A stretch of 44,925 bases of DNA, taken from positions 1 through 44,925 of the forward strand of contig JAEEML010000097.1 in NCBI GenBank assembly GCA_016283195.1. Direction: 5' to 3'. Source of the stretch: Deltaproteobacteria bacterium (GTDB taxonomy: Bacteria > JAEEML01). Both the position numbers and the translations under genes were made by a program. Below are positions 33,122 through 41,532 of the stretch, piece by piece (the stretch's first letter is position 1; each line of letters starts with the position of its first letter). The notes below the pieces were generated by a model that searched no databases, was not told where the DNA came from, and saw nothing but the letters and a program-made list of their open reading frames with translations.

Positions 33122-34714
33122 ATGAAAATTCCATTTAACAGACATTCGCTAATATCTTTGGCTGCCATTGCTTCTTGTTTGGCTATATTGCCCTCAAAAT
33201 CGGCCTTGGCCCAGGATAGCTCTATTATTGCCGTGGTGCATGCTTCCGACCCGGCAGCACAAAAGCCGGCTGCTTATGCCAAGTATTATATAAGAAATTA
33301 CTTCCAGGCCGACAGCCGCTATGATTCTGTCGAAATAGATAAAAAAATAGATGCCTTATCGCAACAAACGGCCGCCAAGCAGTTGCAACTGGCTGCCGAA
33401 ATGGTGCAAAAAGGGCGCGAAGCTTATGACAGCTTGGAGCTCGACCAAGCTATCGACTTTTTGCAAAATGCCATAAGTAAATATGAGCGCAATGTCTCTT
33501 ATCTGGATTCCACGCGCCCGCTCTCCGATGCTTATATAGCTCTCGGTGCTTCTTATATTTTGCGCGGCGAAGAAAAGACCGGTAAAAGAGCCCTTGTCAG
33601 CGCTATTCATATTGACCCTCTGGCCCAGCCAGATCCGCGTATTTTCAACCCCTCCATGATGGAAATTTTCAACGATGCCCGCGATGAAGCGCAAAATTCT
33701 CCGCGCGGAGCCGTCAATGTTATTTCCAATCCCGGTTATGCCGAGGTGCACTTAAACGGCAAATTTATCGGTGTTACCCCACTTAGCAAAGGCGATATCC
33801 CCAGCGGCAGGCAAATTTTCCAGTTGCGCCAGGATGGTTACCGCACTTACGGGCGCGTGGTTGATTTGGCTCCTCATACCGAAGAGTCCATTTCCGGCTC
33901 GCTGGAAGCCACTGCCGAAGCCGCCCGCCTTCGCGATATGTACAGCCGCGCCATCAAGCAAATAAACAAAGAGACTATGGCCGATAGTATCCGTGAGCTG
34001 GCCAGCTATTTCCAGGTTAATAATATTTTTGTTGCCGAGGTGGCTCTTGAAGGCGAAATGGTGGTTCTCACCGGCGCCCAATATAGTGTGGCCACCGGTC
34101 AGCGAGTGAAAATTGCCAAGACGACCTTCCTTTTTGATGCCGAACAATTTGAATATTCAGTGCAAAAATATATGAATGCCAATTTTTCGGCCGAAAATCT
34201 AAATAAGCCCAGCATCGAAGATCAGGGCGATAAATGTGTTTCCGGCCAATGTGCCGATGGGCGCCTTTGTACTGCCGACAGCGATTGTGCCGGGCGAGTC
34301 TCCAGCACCAAACCCAAAAAAACTGGCTCCCCAATGCCCACTATGAAAAAGGTTCTCGGTTTTGGTCTTTTGGGCGGCGGTGCCGGTGTGATGCTTATTG
34401 GTGGCGGTCTTTGGATCGGCGCCGGGAGTAAAGCTTATATTATTAAAGATCCAAAGCAAAAACCTCTTTATTCCCAGCGGCAAATTAAGGATTTTCAGAG
34501 CAGCGGTAAAGCTATGGCTGTAGCCGGTGATGTTCTCTTCTCCATTGGTGCTGTTGCTGCCGTGGCCGGCGGAGCTTTGCTCCTCTTTTGGAATCCCAAG
34601 CCGAAAACTTCCACTGCTGTCGGTGGCACCGAGACGGCCTCAGCTGTTACTATTTCCGGCAGTTTAGCACCGGTGCAAGGGGGCGCTTATCTCTCCATGC
34701 AAGGAACTTTTTAA
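33122..34714 (+). CDS. Exported TPR/PEGA-domain protein with C-terminal membrane helices
   Basis: A 530-residue protein with a Sec signal peptide (cleavage likely after SALA) and a helical TPR-like region (about 80-185). A PEGA domain follows (about 195-250; VISNPGYAEVHLNGKFIG), and then an alpha/beta domain. A short Cys-rich stretch (CVSGQCADGRLC, near 375) is like those in the neighbouring Cys-rich lipoproteins. Two C-terminal Gly/Ala-rich membrane helices (about 410-432 and 465-487) come last. ATG 33122 has AGGAG 8 bases upstream and begins the signal peptide. Such PEGA proteins are frequent in Myxococcota and are thought to work at the envelope. Its place directly after sctL hints at a link with secretion, but this is only positional. 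Confidence 0.7.
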   Translation: MKIPFNRHSLISLAAIASCLAILPSKSALAQDSSIIAVVHASDPAAQKPAAYAKYYIRNYFQADSRYDSVEIDKKIDALSQQTAAKQLQLAAEMVQKGREAYDSLELDQAIDFLQNAISKYERNVSYLDSTRPLSDAYIALGASYILRGEEKTGKRALVSAIHIDPLAQPDPRIFNPSMMEIFNDARDEAQNSPRGAVNVISNPGYAEVHLNGKFIGVTPLSKGDIPSGRQIFQLRQDGYRTYGRVVDLAPHTEESISGSLEATAEAARLRDMYSRAIKQINKETMADSIRELASYFQVNNIFVAEVALEGEMVVLTGAQYSVATGQRVKIAKTTFLFDAEQFEYSVQKYMNANFSAENLNKPSIEDQGDKCVSGQCADGRLCTADSDCAGRVSSTKPKKTGSPMPTMKKVLGFGLLGGGAGVMLIGGGLWIGAGSKAYIIKDPKQKPLYSQRQIKDFQSSGKAMAVAGDVLFSIGAVAAVAGGALLLFWNPKPKTSTAVGGTETASAVTISGSLAPVQGGAYLSMQGTF

Positions 34715-34732
34715 GCTTGAAGGAGTTAAATT

Positions 34733-35539
34733 ATGAAATCCTTTGATAGATTACCGACTTCTTTAATATGTGCTCTGCTCTTGGCGGGCTGTAGTGCCAA
34801 TTCGGCTTGGAATCCGGACCAAATCGATGGAGCTAACTGCTCCAAAGATAAATGTGATGATGGCTACTCTTGCGTAGTCACCAAATGTGTGCGCCATAAT
34901 TCCCTGGGTTACAAAGAAACATGCCTCGATAACATCTCATGCAAAGATGGTCTGGTTTGCCCGCCCAGAGTATTTGCCTGTCGTAAAGAGTGCAGCAATT
35001 ATTATAGCTCTGATTCAGCTTGTAATGAAAGTAATGTTTTCTGTGCCCCTCTTTACACCAGCGACGGTACTAAATTTTTGAATACCGGTGCCTGTCTGGA
35101 TGCTCAATGTACAGCTAAAAAAGCCGATGCCAAAGCCGGTGATACTGTTTGTGAAAAGGGCGATTGTGTGCTCTTTAAAACACGCGTAGGCAGCTGCTTT
35201 AAAGAGTGTACTTATACCATCGGCGAAGACGGTGCATATAACGATAATCTGGAAACACAAGGTAAAACCTGTCACCCAGTGGGTAGTGGTGATAATCAAA
35301 CACTGGTGGAATGGCCGAGTGGCACTAAGCTCCAGGGTGAGCCTTGCGATCAATATAGTGCTCCCTGTGCCAAAGGCCTGGTGTGTATAAAAGGCACCGG
35401 CATTTCTAAATCCTGCCACAAACTTTGCTCCATTAATGGCGCTCAGCACCTAGGCTGCGAGGCTGATCAACAATGTTCGCAAGCCAAAGGCTATAGTTTC
35501 TGCTCTTCCGTTTCCGGTGATTCCAGTACCGATCGCTGA
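34733..35539 (+). CDS. Cysteine-rich lipoprotein
   Basis: A 268-residue lipoprotein with lipobox LLAGC (C20) and about 29 cysteines spread through short modules (CSKDKCDDGYSC, CKDGLVCPP, CAKGLVCIKG, ADQQCSQAKG). It has no membrane helix beyond the signal peptide. The pattern matches the other Cys-rich lipoproteins in the window. GAAGGAG lies about 8 bases before the ATG. It starts 18 bases after the PEGA gene and is probably co-transcribed with it. Function unknown; surface-exposed binding protein is the simplest guess. Confidence 0.7.
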   Translation: MKSFDRLPTSLICALLLAGCSANSAWNPDQIDGANCSKDKCDDGYSCVVTKCVRHNSLGYKETCLDNISCKDGLVCPPRVFACRKECSNYYSSDSACNESNVFCAPLYTSDGTKFLNTGACLDAQCTAKKADAKAGDTVCEKGDCVLFKTRVGSCFKECTYTIGEDGAYNDNLETQGKTCHPVGSGDNQTLVEWPSGTKLQGEPCDQYSAPCAKGLVCIKGTGISKSCHKLCSINGAQHLGCEADQQCSQAKGYSFCSSVSGDSSTDR

Positions 35540-35581
35540 TTAGTCTTGATAAACCTAATTAAAAGTACTATTATTCGCCCG

Positions 35582-35631
35582 TGTGATTTTAGTCACACTG
35601 TTTTTGAAAAGAATTGTGTATAGAAATAAGC
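35582..35631 (+). promoter_or_regulatory. CRP/FNR-like site and class II promoter for the large lipoprotein gene
   Basis: TGTGATTTTAGTCACA (35582-35597) is a perfect TGTGA-N6-TCACA palindrome, the consensus site for CRP-family regulators. A -10-like TATAGA (35619-35624) predicts a start near 35631, which puts the site centre at about -41.5, the exact class II activator position. No good -35 box is present, as expected for an activated promoter. The same palindrome could instead form a hairpin (GTGTGA/TCACAC then TGTTTTT) terminating the upstream gene. Confidence 0.5.
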
Positions 35632-35659
35632 GTGTTGTTTCTTTAACAAGGAGGAAAGA

Positions 35660-38600
35660 ATGAAACGATTGTCTTATTTGCTTTTAGCCGGCCTTCTCGC
35701 CCTGGGCACTTATAGCTGTAAGGGTGATGGGGATGATGGCGAAAACGGCGAGAACGGCCAAAATGGCCAAAACGGCCAAAACGGCCAAAGCGGTAAAAAC
35801 GGCAAAAGTGGTAAAGATGCCGGTAACCGCCACATTATTCATGTCGAAGCTATCGATGAAGAAGGCGCCGATAACGACGACACCGTAGTTGTTGATTTTG
35901 CTCAAAATATCGACACTCTCACCGATGCGATGGCTGACAGCACCATCACCTTCTCTTATGGTCACCGCAAAGGCTTTACCATGACACCGGATACCGATTG
36001 CGGCTCTGTGGCTGCTGACGGTACTTTGATTCTCAATACTTGGTATGAAATGGAACAGATAGGTTCTAATAAGGATAACCCCGGTGACGGTATTATCGGA
36101 GCCAGCTCCTGCGCTTTGCTTTATACTTCCACCGTACTCAGAACTTACGATAATGGTGAAGTAGAGGAATTGGCTAGAGCTTTAAATAATGCCATCGGTA
36201 TTACCGATGCTTTCCAAGTCTATCGCGCCTGGGCTATTGATGGCCTGGGTAATTGGAGCAGCTGGAACAATAGCTTTGAAGGCAACAATGAGAAGAATGG
36301 TAATGATTATGTTTACATTTGTGCCAACAAAGATATTCCGGTTACCCACTTTGACGAAGATGGCTTAGATGTCGGCACCACTATTGTTATTCCGCCCTTT
36401 ACTTTGATTGATGCTTTTGGCAACGGCAATGCTGCTACAGTCATCACCCTTATGGACGGCGCTGCGCTTGAAGATCAAGCTGAGCCAGAAGGCCTGGAAT
36501 TTGATCCTCTTAAATATACTAATGATTCCAACGAGAATTGCCAATTGGAAGCAGGTAGATCATATGTCCTTTGCTTTAACCAGAAAATGGATGTAGATAG
36601 CACCATGTATGCTTTAAAGCGTCGCTTGGAAGAGCATTCGCTCATGCAAAAAGCTAATGCTGAAGCCACTATTACACCATCTGGTGCTGGTGATTGTTTT
36701 GTTTTTAGTCCTAACAGAGTAGTTGACCTCTGGGGTCTTGCCGATCCTAAACCTGATATGAATAACAATATGGTAGAATTTGCCAAGTGTGAATTGGTGC
36801 TGGAACTCGAGCAATGGGATGTTACCAATGCTTATGGCGTTACCAACAGTAATGAGAAAATAGTCTTCCATATTACCGATATTACGCATCCTATGCTTAT
36901 GTACCAAACTGCTCATATTGATGATTATAAAAATAACAGCACATTTAACGGTGGCGAGCAATTCCCCTATGAGTATGATTCTTTTGAAACCAATAAGAGT
37001 GAAAAAGAGACTATAGAGGTAACTTTGGGTACTTTTAACGGTATGGATCTGCCGCGTCCCGAAAACCGTTATCTCATTAAAGATGACGTACTATTCATGT
37101 TTTTCTCTGAAGCGGTTCAAAAGAAAATTGGCGATAATGCTGATGCTCTTAAAGAGCTTATTTTTGAAAAATTTGCTCAAAATGCCGAAAAACAAAGCGG
37201 CTCCAATTGGAGCAGCGCCACTAAGGATGAGGTAAAGAGTGCCGGCGGCTTTACTTTTGATCCCCCTTCCGGTGATCTCATTCTAAGTGTAACATATACG
37301 ATACCGTCTGGTATCCGCATCGCGGCTAAAAAAGATTATATTTATAATTCCAGCGCTTTTTCCAATGACCAGATAGTTGATGCCAAAGACAATGCTCCGG
37401 TGCAACAAGTTGAACCAAGGGACTTCTTGGCTACTACCAATAACTGGATTGTGCCGCCTGCCTTAGTGCCGCAAAATGTTGATACCGAGACCGGTGCTTT
37501 TGATACCATAAAAGTGGTTCTTAAATCTGCTCCTGCCGGCTCCGGTGACACCTTTAGAACAACTCGTGAAGACATCACTTTGCAACCCCAAGATCAAATC
37601 ATTGTGGTCTTTAACAAAAAAATGAATGTTTCCGTAACTAAAGCCCATTTGGCTTGGGTTATCGGCCATGGCTCTTTGGATGGTGCTCAGCGCTTTGCTC
37701 AAGATCCCAACGATCCAAATCAAAATGCGCAAGCTGTCGATGGTTTTACTATTGCTGATTATCAGATTGATACACCAATTCCTTGGACGACTGATGATCG
37801 TACCCATACTTTTGTGATTACTCTGGCAAATGGCCAGTACATCAAAATGAGAGACGGAGCTGAAAAAATGACTTTCAGCATGGCTCCTATTGCTACAGAT
37901 CCCAATAAAGATTATATTTCTATGGATACTGTGCGCCTCCATGTTGATGAAAATGAGCCCTTATCTGTTCGCCGTGAGAATGTTGACTTCCCCATTCCTC
38001 CAACTTTGGAAGAAGTTACTTGGACTTATGGTGGTGACCGCTATTGCGGTAACGATACAGCAGAAGCTAAGGATACGATTACATTTAAATTCAGTGAACC
38101 GCTTGATAACGTAAAATCACTGAATAGCTGCTATGGTGTAACCGGTAAGTCTTCGGTAGAATGTGTGAAAGTTGCTATTCAAAAAGCGCTCACCAAACTG
38201 GTTATCGACGGCGGCCGTGCCGAAGTTGGGAGCAAAAATTCCGGTGATTGGGAAAATTACAATTCCGATCCCAATAACAAATGGGTTGTTGATGTAACTG
38301 CTGCAGCCGGTAATGCTGAATTTGTAGCTACTATCAAAGATGATGTAACTTATAACCCAGACAGCAATTTAACTGCCAGCAACCACCCGCGCTTCAGATT
38401 TAGCGGTAGCCAGCCCATTAATTTTGAATTCCCGGCCGAAATAGTGGTAGATGCCAACGGCATTGTAGCTAAAGAAGTTAAAGCTACTCTTGATCCCTTT
38501 GATCACCTCAATATGGAACTCACTGTGCTTAACAATGTGCAAGAAAACGATGGCAAATTTGTGGCCAATGATTCCTTCATGATTACCTTTGATTGTGCAA

Positions 38601-39097
38601 TGGATCACTTCCACACCCTTTCGGCTTTGCAAGAAGGCTTTGATACGCTCATGGGCGACGGTGTTGTTCATGTCACTACTTTCCAAAATAGGCCAGAAGA
38701 TAATTTGGGTCATCAGATTGTTGATGATACTTTCCCCGAGAATATGGCCTACCAAGTTAATATTCTCCCCGGGCAGGAATTTGCAGCCGATGGCGAGAAG
38801 ATTCTGGTTGTAAACAATGTGGCCACCTTAGCTCGCGGTGATGAAGAGGATGGCGACAATATTGCCATTATTCCCGGGCCATTTAACGCCGGTGTTTCCG
38901 ATGTTTCTCTGCCCGATGTCACCTTTACTTATGTCAACGGCTCTGCTGCCGGCAACCAAGCTCAATTCAAAGCCGACAAAGCGGTTGAGAGCGGTATCTG
39001 GCACCTAATCGGCGTGAGCAAGGGCATGGGCCGCGTTTCTAATGACCTGGCCATCATCTTCTCCGACCAAGGTACTGCTGCTACCCCGGCTCCGTAA
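35660..39097 (+). CDS. Giant lipoprotein with collagen-like stalk and repeated Ig-like domains
   Basis: A 1,145-residue lipoprotein (lipobox GTYSC, C20) with AAGGAGG about 7 bases before ATG 35660. After the lipid anchor come nine Gly-X-X triplets (27-53; GEN, GQN, GKN type), a collagen-like stalk. The rest is beta-rich with recurring strands such as FMFFSEAV, VVFNKKMN, FKFSEPLDN and ITFDCAMD. These resemble the 'FSe.m' strand of SbsA/Big_5-type bacterial Ig-like domains, so about six to eight such domains are likely. Very few cysteines (about ten) occur, unlike its neighbours. A long cell-surface rod is the simplest interpretation. Its own promoter seems CRP-like-controlled and a strong terminator follows. 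Confidence 0.7.
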   Translation: MKRLSYLLLAGLLALGTYSCKGDGDDGENGENGQNGQNGQNGQSGKNGKSGKDAGNRHIIHVEAIDEEGADNDDTVVVDFAQNIDTLTDAMADSTITFSYGHRKGFTMTPDTDCGSVAADGTLILNTWYEMEQIGSNKDNPGDGIIGASSCALLYTSTVLRTYDNGEVEELARALNNAIGITDAFQVYRAWAIDGLGNWSSWNNSFEGNNEKNGNDYVYICANKDIPVTHFDEDGLDVGTTIVIPPFTLIDAFGNGNAATVITLMDGAALEDQAEPEGLEFDPLKYTNDSNENCQLEAGRSYVLCFNQKMDVDSTMYALKRRLEEHSLMQKANAEATITPSGAGDCFVFSPNRVVDLWGLADPKPDMNNNMVEFAKCELVLELEQWDVTNAYGVTNSNEKIVFHITDITHPMLMYQTAHIDDYKNNSTFNGGEQFPYEYDSFETNKSEKETIEVTLGTFNGMDLPRPENRYLIKDDVLFMFFSEAVQKKIGDNADALKELIFEKFAQNAEKQSGSNWSSATKDEVKSAGGFTFDPPSGDLILSVTYTIPSGIRIAAKKDYIYNSSAFSNDQIVDAKDNAPVQQVEPRDFLATTNNWIVPPALVPQNVDTETGAFDTIKVVLKSAPAGSGDTFRTTREDITLQPQDQIIVVFNKKMNVSVTKAHLAWVIGHGSLDGAQRFAQDPNDPNQNAQAVDGFTIADYQIDTPIPWTTDDRTHTFVITLANGQYIKMRDGAEKMTFSMAPIATDPNKDYISMDTVRLHVDENEPLSVRRENVDFPIPPTLEEVTWTYGGDRYCGNDTAEAKDTITFKFSEPLDNVKSLNSCYGVTGKSSVECVKVAIQKALTKLVIDGGRAEVGSKNSGDWENYNSDPNNKWVVDVTAAAGNAEFVATIKDDVTYNPDSNLTASNHPRFRFSGSQPINFEFPAEIVVDANGIVAKEVKATLDPFDHLNMELTVLNNVQENDGKFVANDSFMITFDCAMDHFHTLSALQEGFDTLMGDGVVHVTTFQNRPEDNLGHQIVDDTFPENMAYQVNILPGQEFAADGEKILVVNNVATLARGDEEDGDNIAIIPGPFNAGVSDVSLPDVTFTYVNGSAAGNQAQFKADKAVESGIWHLIGVSKGMGRVSNDLAIIFSDQGTAATPAP

Positions 39098-39139
39098 GCA
39101 TTCCTTTTGACCACTCTCATCTATTAGCTACAAATATTA

Positions 39140-39240
39140 AAATTCATTGAGCTGAGCCCCTCCCCAGCGGGGAGGGGCGATTTTTATAAAAATCCAATAA
39201 GTTATGCGGAGAGCCCCTAGAAAAGCGCTATAACTATCTT
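39140..39240. repeat. Dispersed palindromic intergenic element, copy 2
   Basis: Same ordered parts as the copy at 23632-23790. AAATTCA is followed by GAGCCCC and a perfect 10-bp hairpin. Then comes the exactly self-complementary 16-mer GATTTTTATAAAAATC (39179-39194), followed by TCCAATAAGTTA and a CGCTATAACTATCTT end. It lacks the extra 55 bases seen in copy 1. Confidence 0.6.
39156..39186 (+). terminator. Rho-independent terminator after the giant lipoprotein gene
   Basis: GCCCCTCCCC (39156-39165) pairs perfectly with GGGGAGGGGC (39169-39178) around a 3-base AGC loop, then GATTTTTAT follows. A 10-bp GC stem with a T-run about 60 bases after the stop is a strong intrinsic terminator, and it is part of the dispersed repeat. 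Confidence 0.75.
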
Positions 39241-39303
39241 TTAAAGATCTTTCTCCTGTGTTATTTTAATTTTTTGGCCGTTTTGGCGGCCTTGGAGAAT
39301 CTT

Positions 39304-40566
39304 ATGAGCGTTTTAAATGCGGCCGCCTGGACGCCGGCGGCGATAGATGAGTATTGCTATATAACGGAAGCGGCCAGGAAATTTGGCGCCGCGGCAATTG
39401 CTGATTATTTAAATAAAAATGTGCCTATTAACCGCTATCTTGCCGAGCGGGAAAAGTGGCAAAAAGCGCACTTGAACGCTGCTTTAGCCGGCGGCGGATC
39501 TCGGCCAAAGCCCATATCTTTCCCAGAAATAGCAGAGTCCGGCTCATCTTTTTCGCTAGATGCTTTTAAAAATACTGCCATTATCCTGACGGCGGGCGGC
39601 GAGGGCGAGCGCCTGAAAAAGAGCCTCCTGGACGCCGGTACCGCACCGGAGGAGCTAAAGGATTTTACCAAAGCTACCTGGCCTCTCGATGGGAAGACCA
39701 AAGCGGCCAGTACACTGGGCTATAATTTACTGCTTTTGCGCGCTATTGCCAGAGCGCTGGGCCAAAAATTGCCGGTTATTGTAACTATGGGCTCAGAAGG
39801 CAGCGATACCGCCCGCCTTTTGCCGCCCTATCTTGCGCCTTATAATGACGAATACCTCGATATTATAACCGTTTCGCAAGGAGAGCGCCTGCACTTGACT
39901 ACTACCGGCCGCCTGGTTTTGCTGGCTGAGCCGGATTTGCGAGCGGCTGTTAATCCCGATGAAACCGGCGGCCCCTTTATGGCCCTTAAAAATCCCCATG
40001 AGCGCGATAAAGAGGGGCTTATCCATTACCTTTTGGAAAAGGGCATGACAAATTGTTTGGCTCTCCAGGCCATAGCCATTGTAAAGCCGCTTTTAATGAG
40101 CTCCCTGGCGGCGGCTCTCAAAACGGCTGATGTGGCTGTTCTGGGCGTAAAGCGTGATTCCTTCCCCGAAAGCGATCCCTTTGGCACTATTGTCAGTTTG
40201 AGAGAAGAGGCCGGTGAGCGCACGGTTATTGTGGAAGCCCATAATCGCTGGCCGGCTCTTTATGAACTTAAAGATAAAGAGCATGGCTTTTTACCTTATA
40301 ACAGCGGTATGTATGCTTTTAAAACTGCGCTTTTGGCAGGAGCCGCCTTGCCGGATTTTATCTGCCCGCCAAAAATAATTACTGCGGAATTGCCGCCGGC
40401 CGGCAAAAGCGGCTATGCAGCCACAGACTTGCTCTCTTTGAGCTCTAAAGTGGCTCTATGCCTTACCTCAGCCGACTCTTTTGCTGTTTTTAAAAGCCTT
40501 GCCGATAGAGAAAACCTTATAAACGCCGCTACTAATTTGCTGGCCTTTTTGCCGCATATTTATTAG
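39304..40566 (+). CDS. Putative sugar nucleotidyltransferase (UDP-sugar pyrophosphorylase-like)
   Basis: A 420-residue cytoplasmic protein. Residues 95-104 (TAGGEGERL) match the nucleotide-binding LxxGGxGxRL signature of NDP-sugar pyrophosphorylases. A KATWPLDGKTKAASTLGYNLL segment plays the part of the uridine/sugar-binding stretch, and VIVTMGSEGS and FLPYNSGMYAFK recall later NTP-transferase strands. It is divergent and its sugar is unknown. ATG 39304 has GGAG 7 bases upstream; an earlier frame start at 39274 lacks an RBS. It heads a four-gene tandem with a PEGA lipoprotein, a CPBP protease and a Cys-rich lipoprotein. Confidence 0.6.
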   Translation: MSVLNAAAWTPAAIDEYCYITEAARKFGAAAIADYLNKNVPINRYLAEREKWQKAHLNAALAGGGSRPKPISFPEIAESGSSFSLDAFKNTAIILTAGGEGERLKKSLLDAGTAPEELKDFTKATWPLDGKTKAASTLGYNLLLLRAIARALGQKLPVIVTMGSEGSDTARLLPPYLAPYNDEYLDIITVSQGERLHLTTTGRLVLLAEPDLRAAVNPDETGGPFMALKNPHERDKEGLIHYLLEKGMTNCLALQAIAIVKPLLMSSLAAALKTADVAVLGVKRDSFPESDPFGTIVSLREEAGERTVIVEAHNRWPALYELKDKEHGFLPYNSGMYAFKTALLAGAALPDFICPPKIITAELPPAGKSGYAATDLLSLSSKVALCLTSADSFAVFKSLADRENLINAATNLLAFLPHIY

Positions 40567-40587
40567 CTTTTTCCTTAGGAGTAGATG

Positions 40588-41532
40588 ATGAAAAAATACC
40601 TCGTTATTCTGGCTATGGTGCCCTTTTTAGCGCTCTCTTGCCGCAAAAAAGAAGTCTCGGAAGCCGCAGCGCCGGCCGTAAATCCCGGCAATACCACGTT
40701 GCGCTTTAATTTTGATTCCGCCAATGAAACTAAAGATATTTCTTGGCAAATTGACGGTATGCCGCTTTCGGCCGGCAATATGGGCGCGGCCAAAGTCAGG
40801 CGCGGTGAGCATAAAATAGTGGTAAAGGCCGCCGGCTTAAGTGGGGAGTTTAATCTTGATGCCGCGAGCGATTTGCCGCTTTTTGTGGAATTTACAGTAG
40901 AAAATAATGAAATAAAGCCGCTCTTTGCCCGCAATAGCCGGCCTAATGCTAAACTGGTTGTTAAATCAAATCCCAGCGGGGCCTCTCTTTTTGTCAACCG
41001 CCGTTCCATGGGTAATACGCCAGTGGCTATCGACCTTTTGGCCGCCGGCGAGGAGCTGGAAGTGATATTGACCGCCCCAGGCTATAAACTGGCAAAAAAA
41101 ACGGTGAAACTTAGCGAAAATATTAATAAAGAGTTTATCACTATGAAACCTTTGGCCGAGGGGGAGTCGGTTTTAGAGACTTCTCTGGAGAAGCCGCTGA
41201 CGAAGCTTTCTATTGATTCCCCGGACAGCCCGGGAGCTAAAATTCTTTTAAACGGCATAGATATCCACCGCGTAACGCCGCAAAAAGATTTGGAACTGCC
41301 CATCGGGCTTTATAATGTGACGCTGGTGCGGGCCGACGGAGTGAAATTTACCTTTAAAACCGAGCTGTTGGCCGATAAGCCGGCAGTTGTTTCCGAAAAT
41401 ATAAAAGACCGCGAGCCCCCCACCGGGCCGGTGCCCGGCCTTTTGGTGCCTTCGGAAATTACCGAGCCTTCCGGTGAGGAAGGCGCCGGGGAGGGTGGAC
41501 ATCACCATCATGGGGGCCACCATGGCCACTGA
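40588..41532 (+). CDS. PEGA-domain lipoprotein with His-rich C-terminus
   Basis: A 314-residue lipoprotein with lipobox LALSC (C18). A beta-rich N-terminal region precedes a PEGA domain near residues 110-165 (VVKSNPSGASLFVNRRSMGNTP), and a second PEGA-like segment with NGIDIHRVTPQ sits near 210-250. The C-terminus has Glu/Gly followed by GGHHHHGGHHGH, a likely metal-binding tail. ATG 40588 has AGGAG 6 bases upstream; an ATG three bases earlier is too close. The gene starts 21 bases after the nucleotidyltransferase gene. Its last codons overlap the next gene's start. Periplasmic metal sensing or delivery is a guess. Confidence 0.7.
   Translation: MKKYLVILAMVPFLALSCRKKEVSEAAAPAVNPGNTTLRFNFDSANETKDISWQIDGMPLSAGNMGAAKVRRGEHKIVVKAAGLSGEFNLDAASDLPLFVEFTVENNEIKPLFARNSRPNAKLVVKSNPSGASLFVNRRSMGNTPVAIDLLAAGEELEVILTAPGYKLAKKTVKLSENINKEFITMKPLAEGESVLETSLEKPLTKLSIDSPDSPGAKILLNGIDIHRVTPQKDLELPIGLYNVTLVRADGVKFTFKTELLADKPAVVSENIKDREPPTGPVPGLLVPSEITEPSGEEGAGEGGHHHHGGHHGH

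Noticed and set aside
35742-35820. Short repeated units at the 5' end of the giant lipoprotein gene considered as CRISPR or other array
   Set aside because: The repeats are 9-base in-frame codon triplets (Gly-X-X), with no spacers; they encode the collagen-like stalk.
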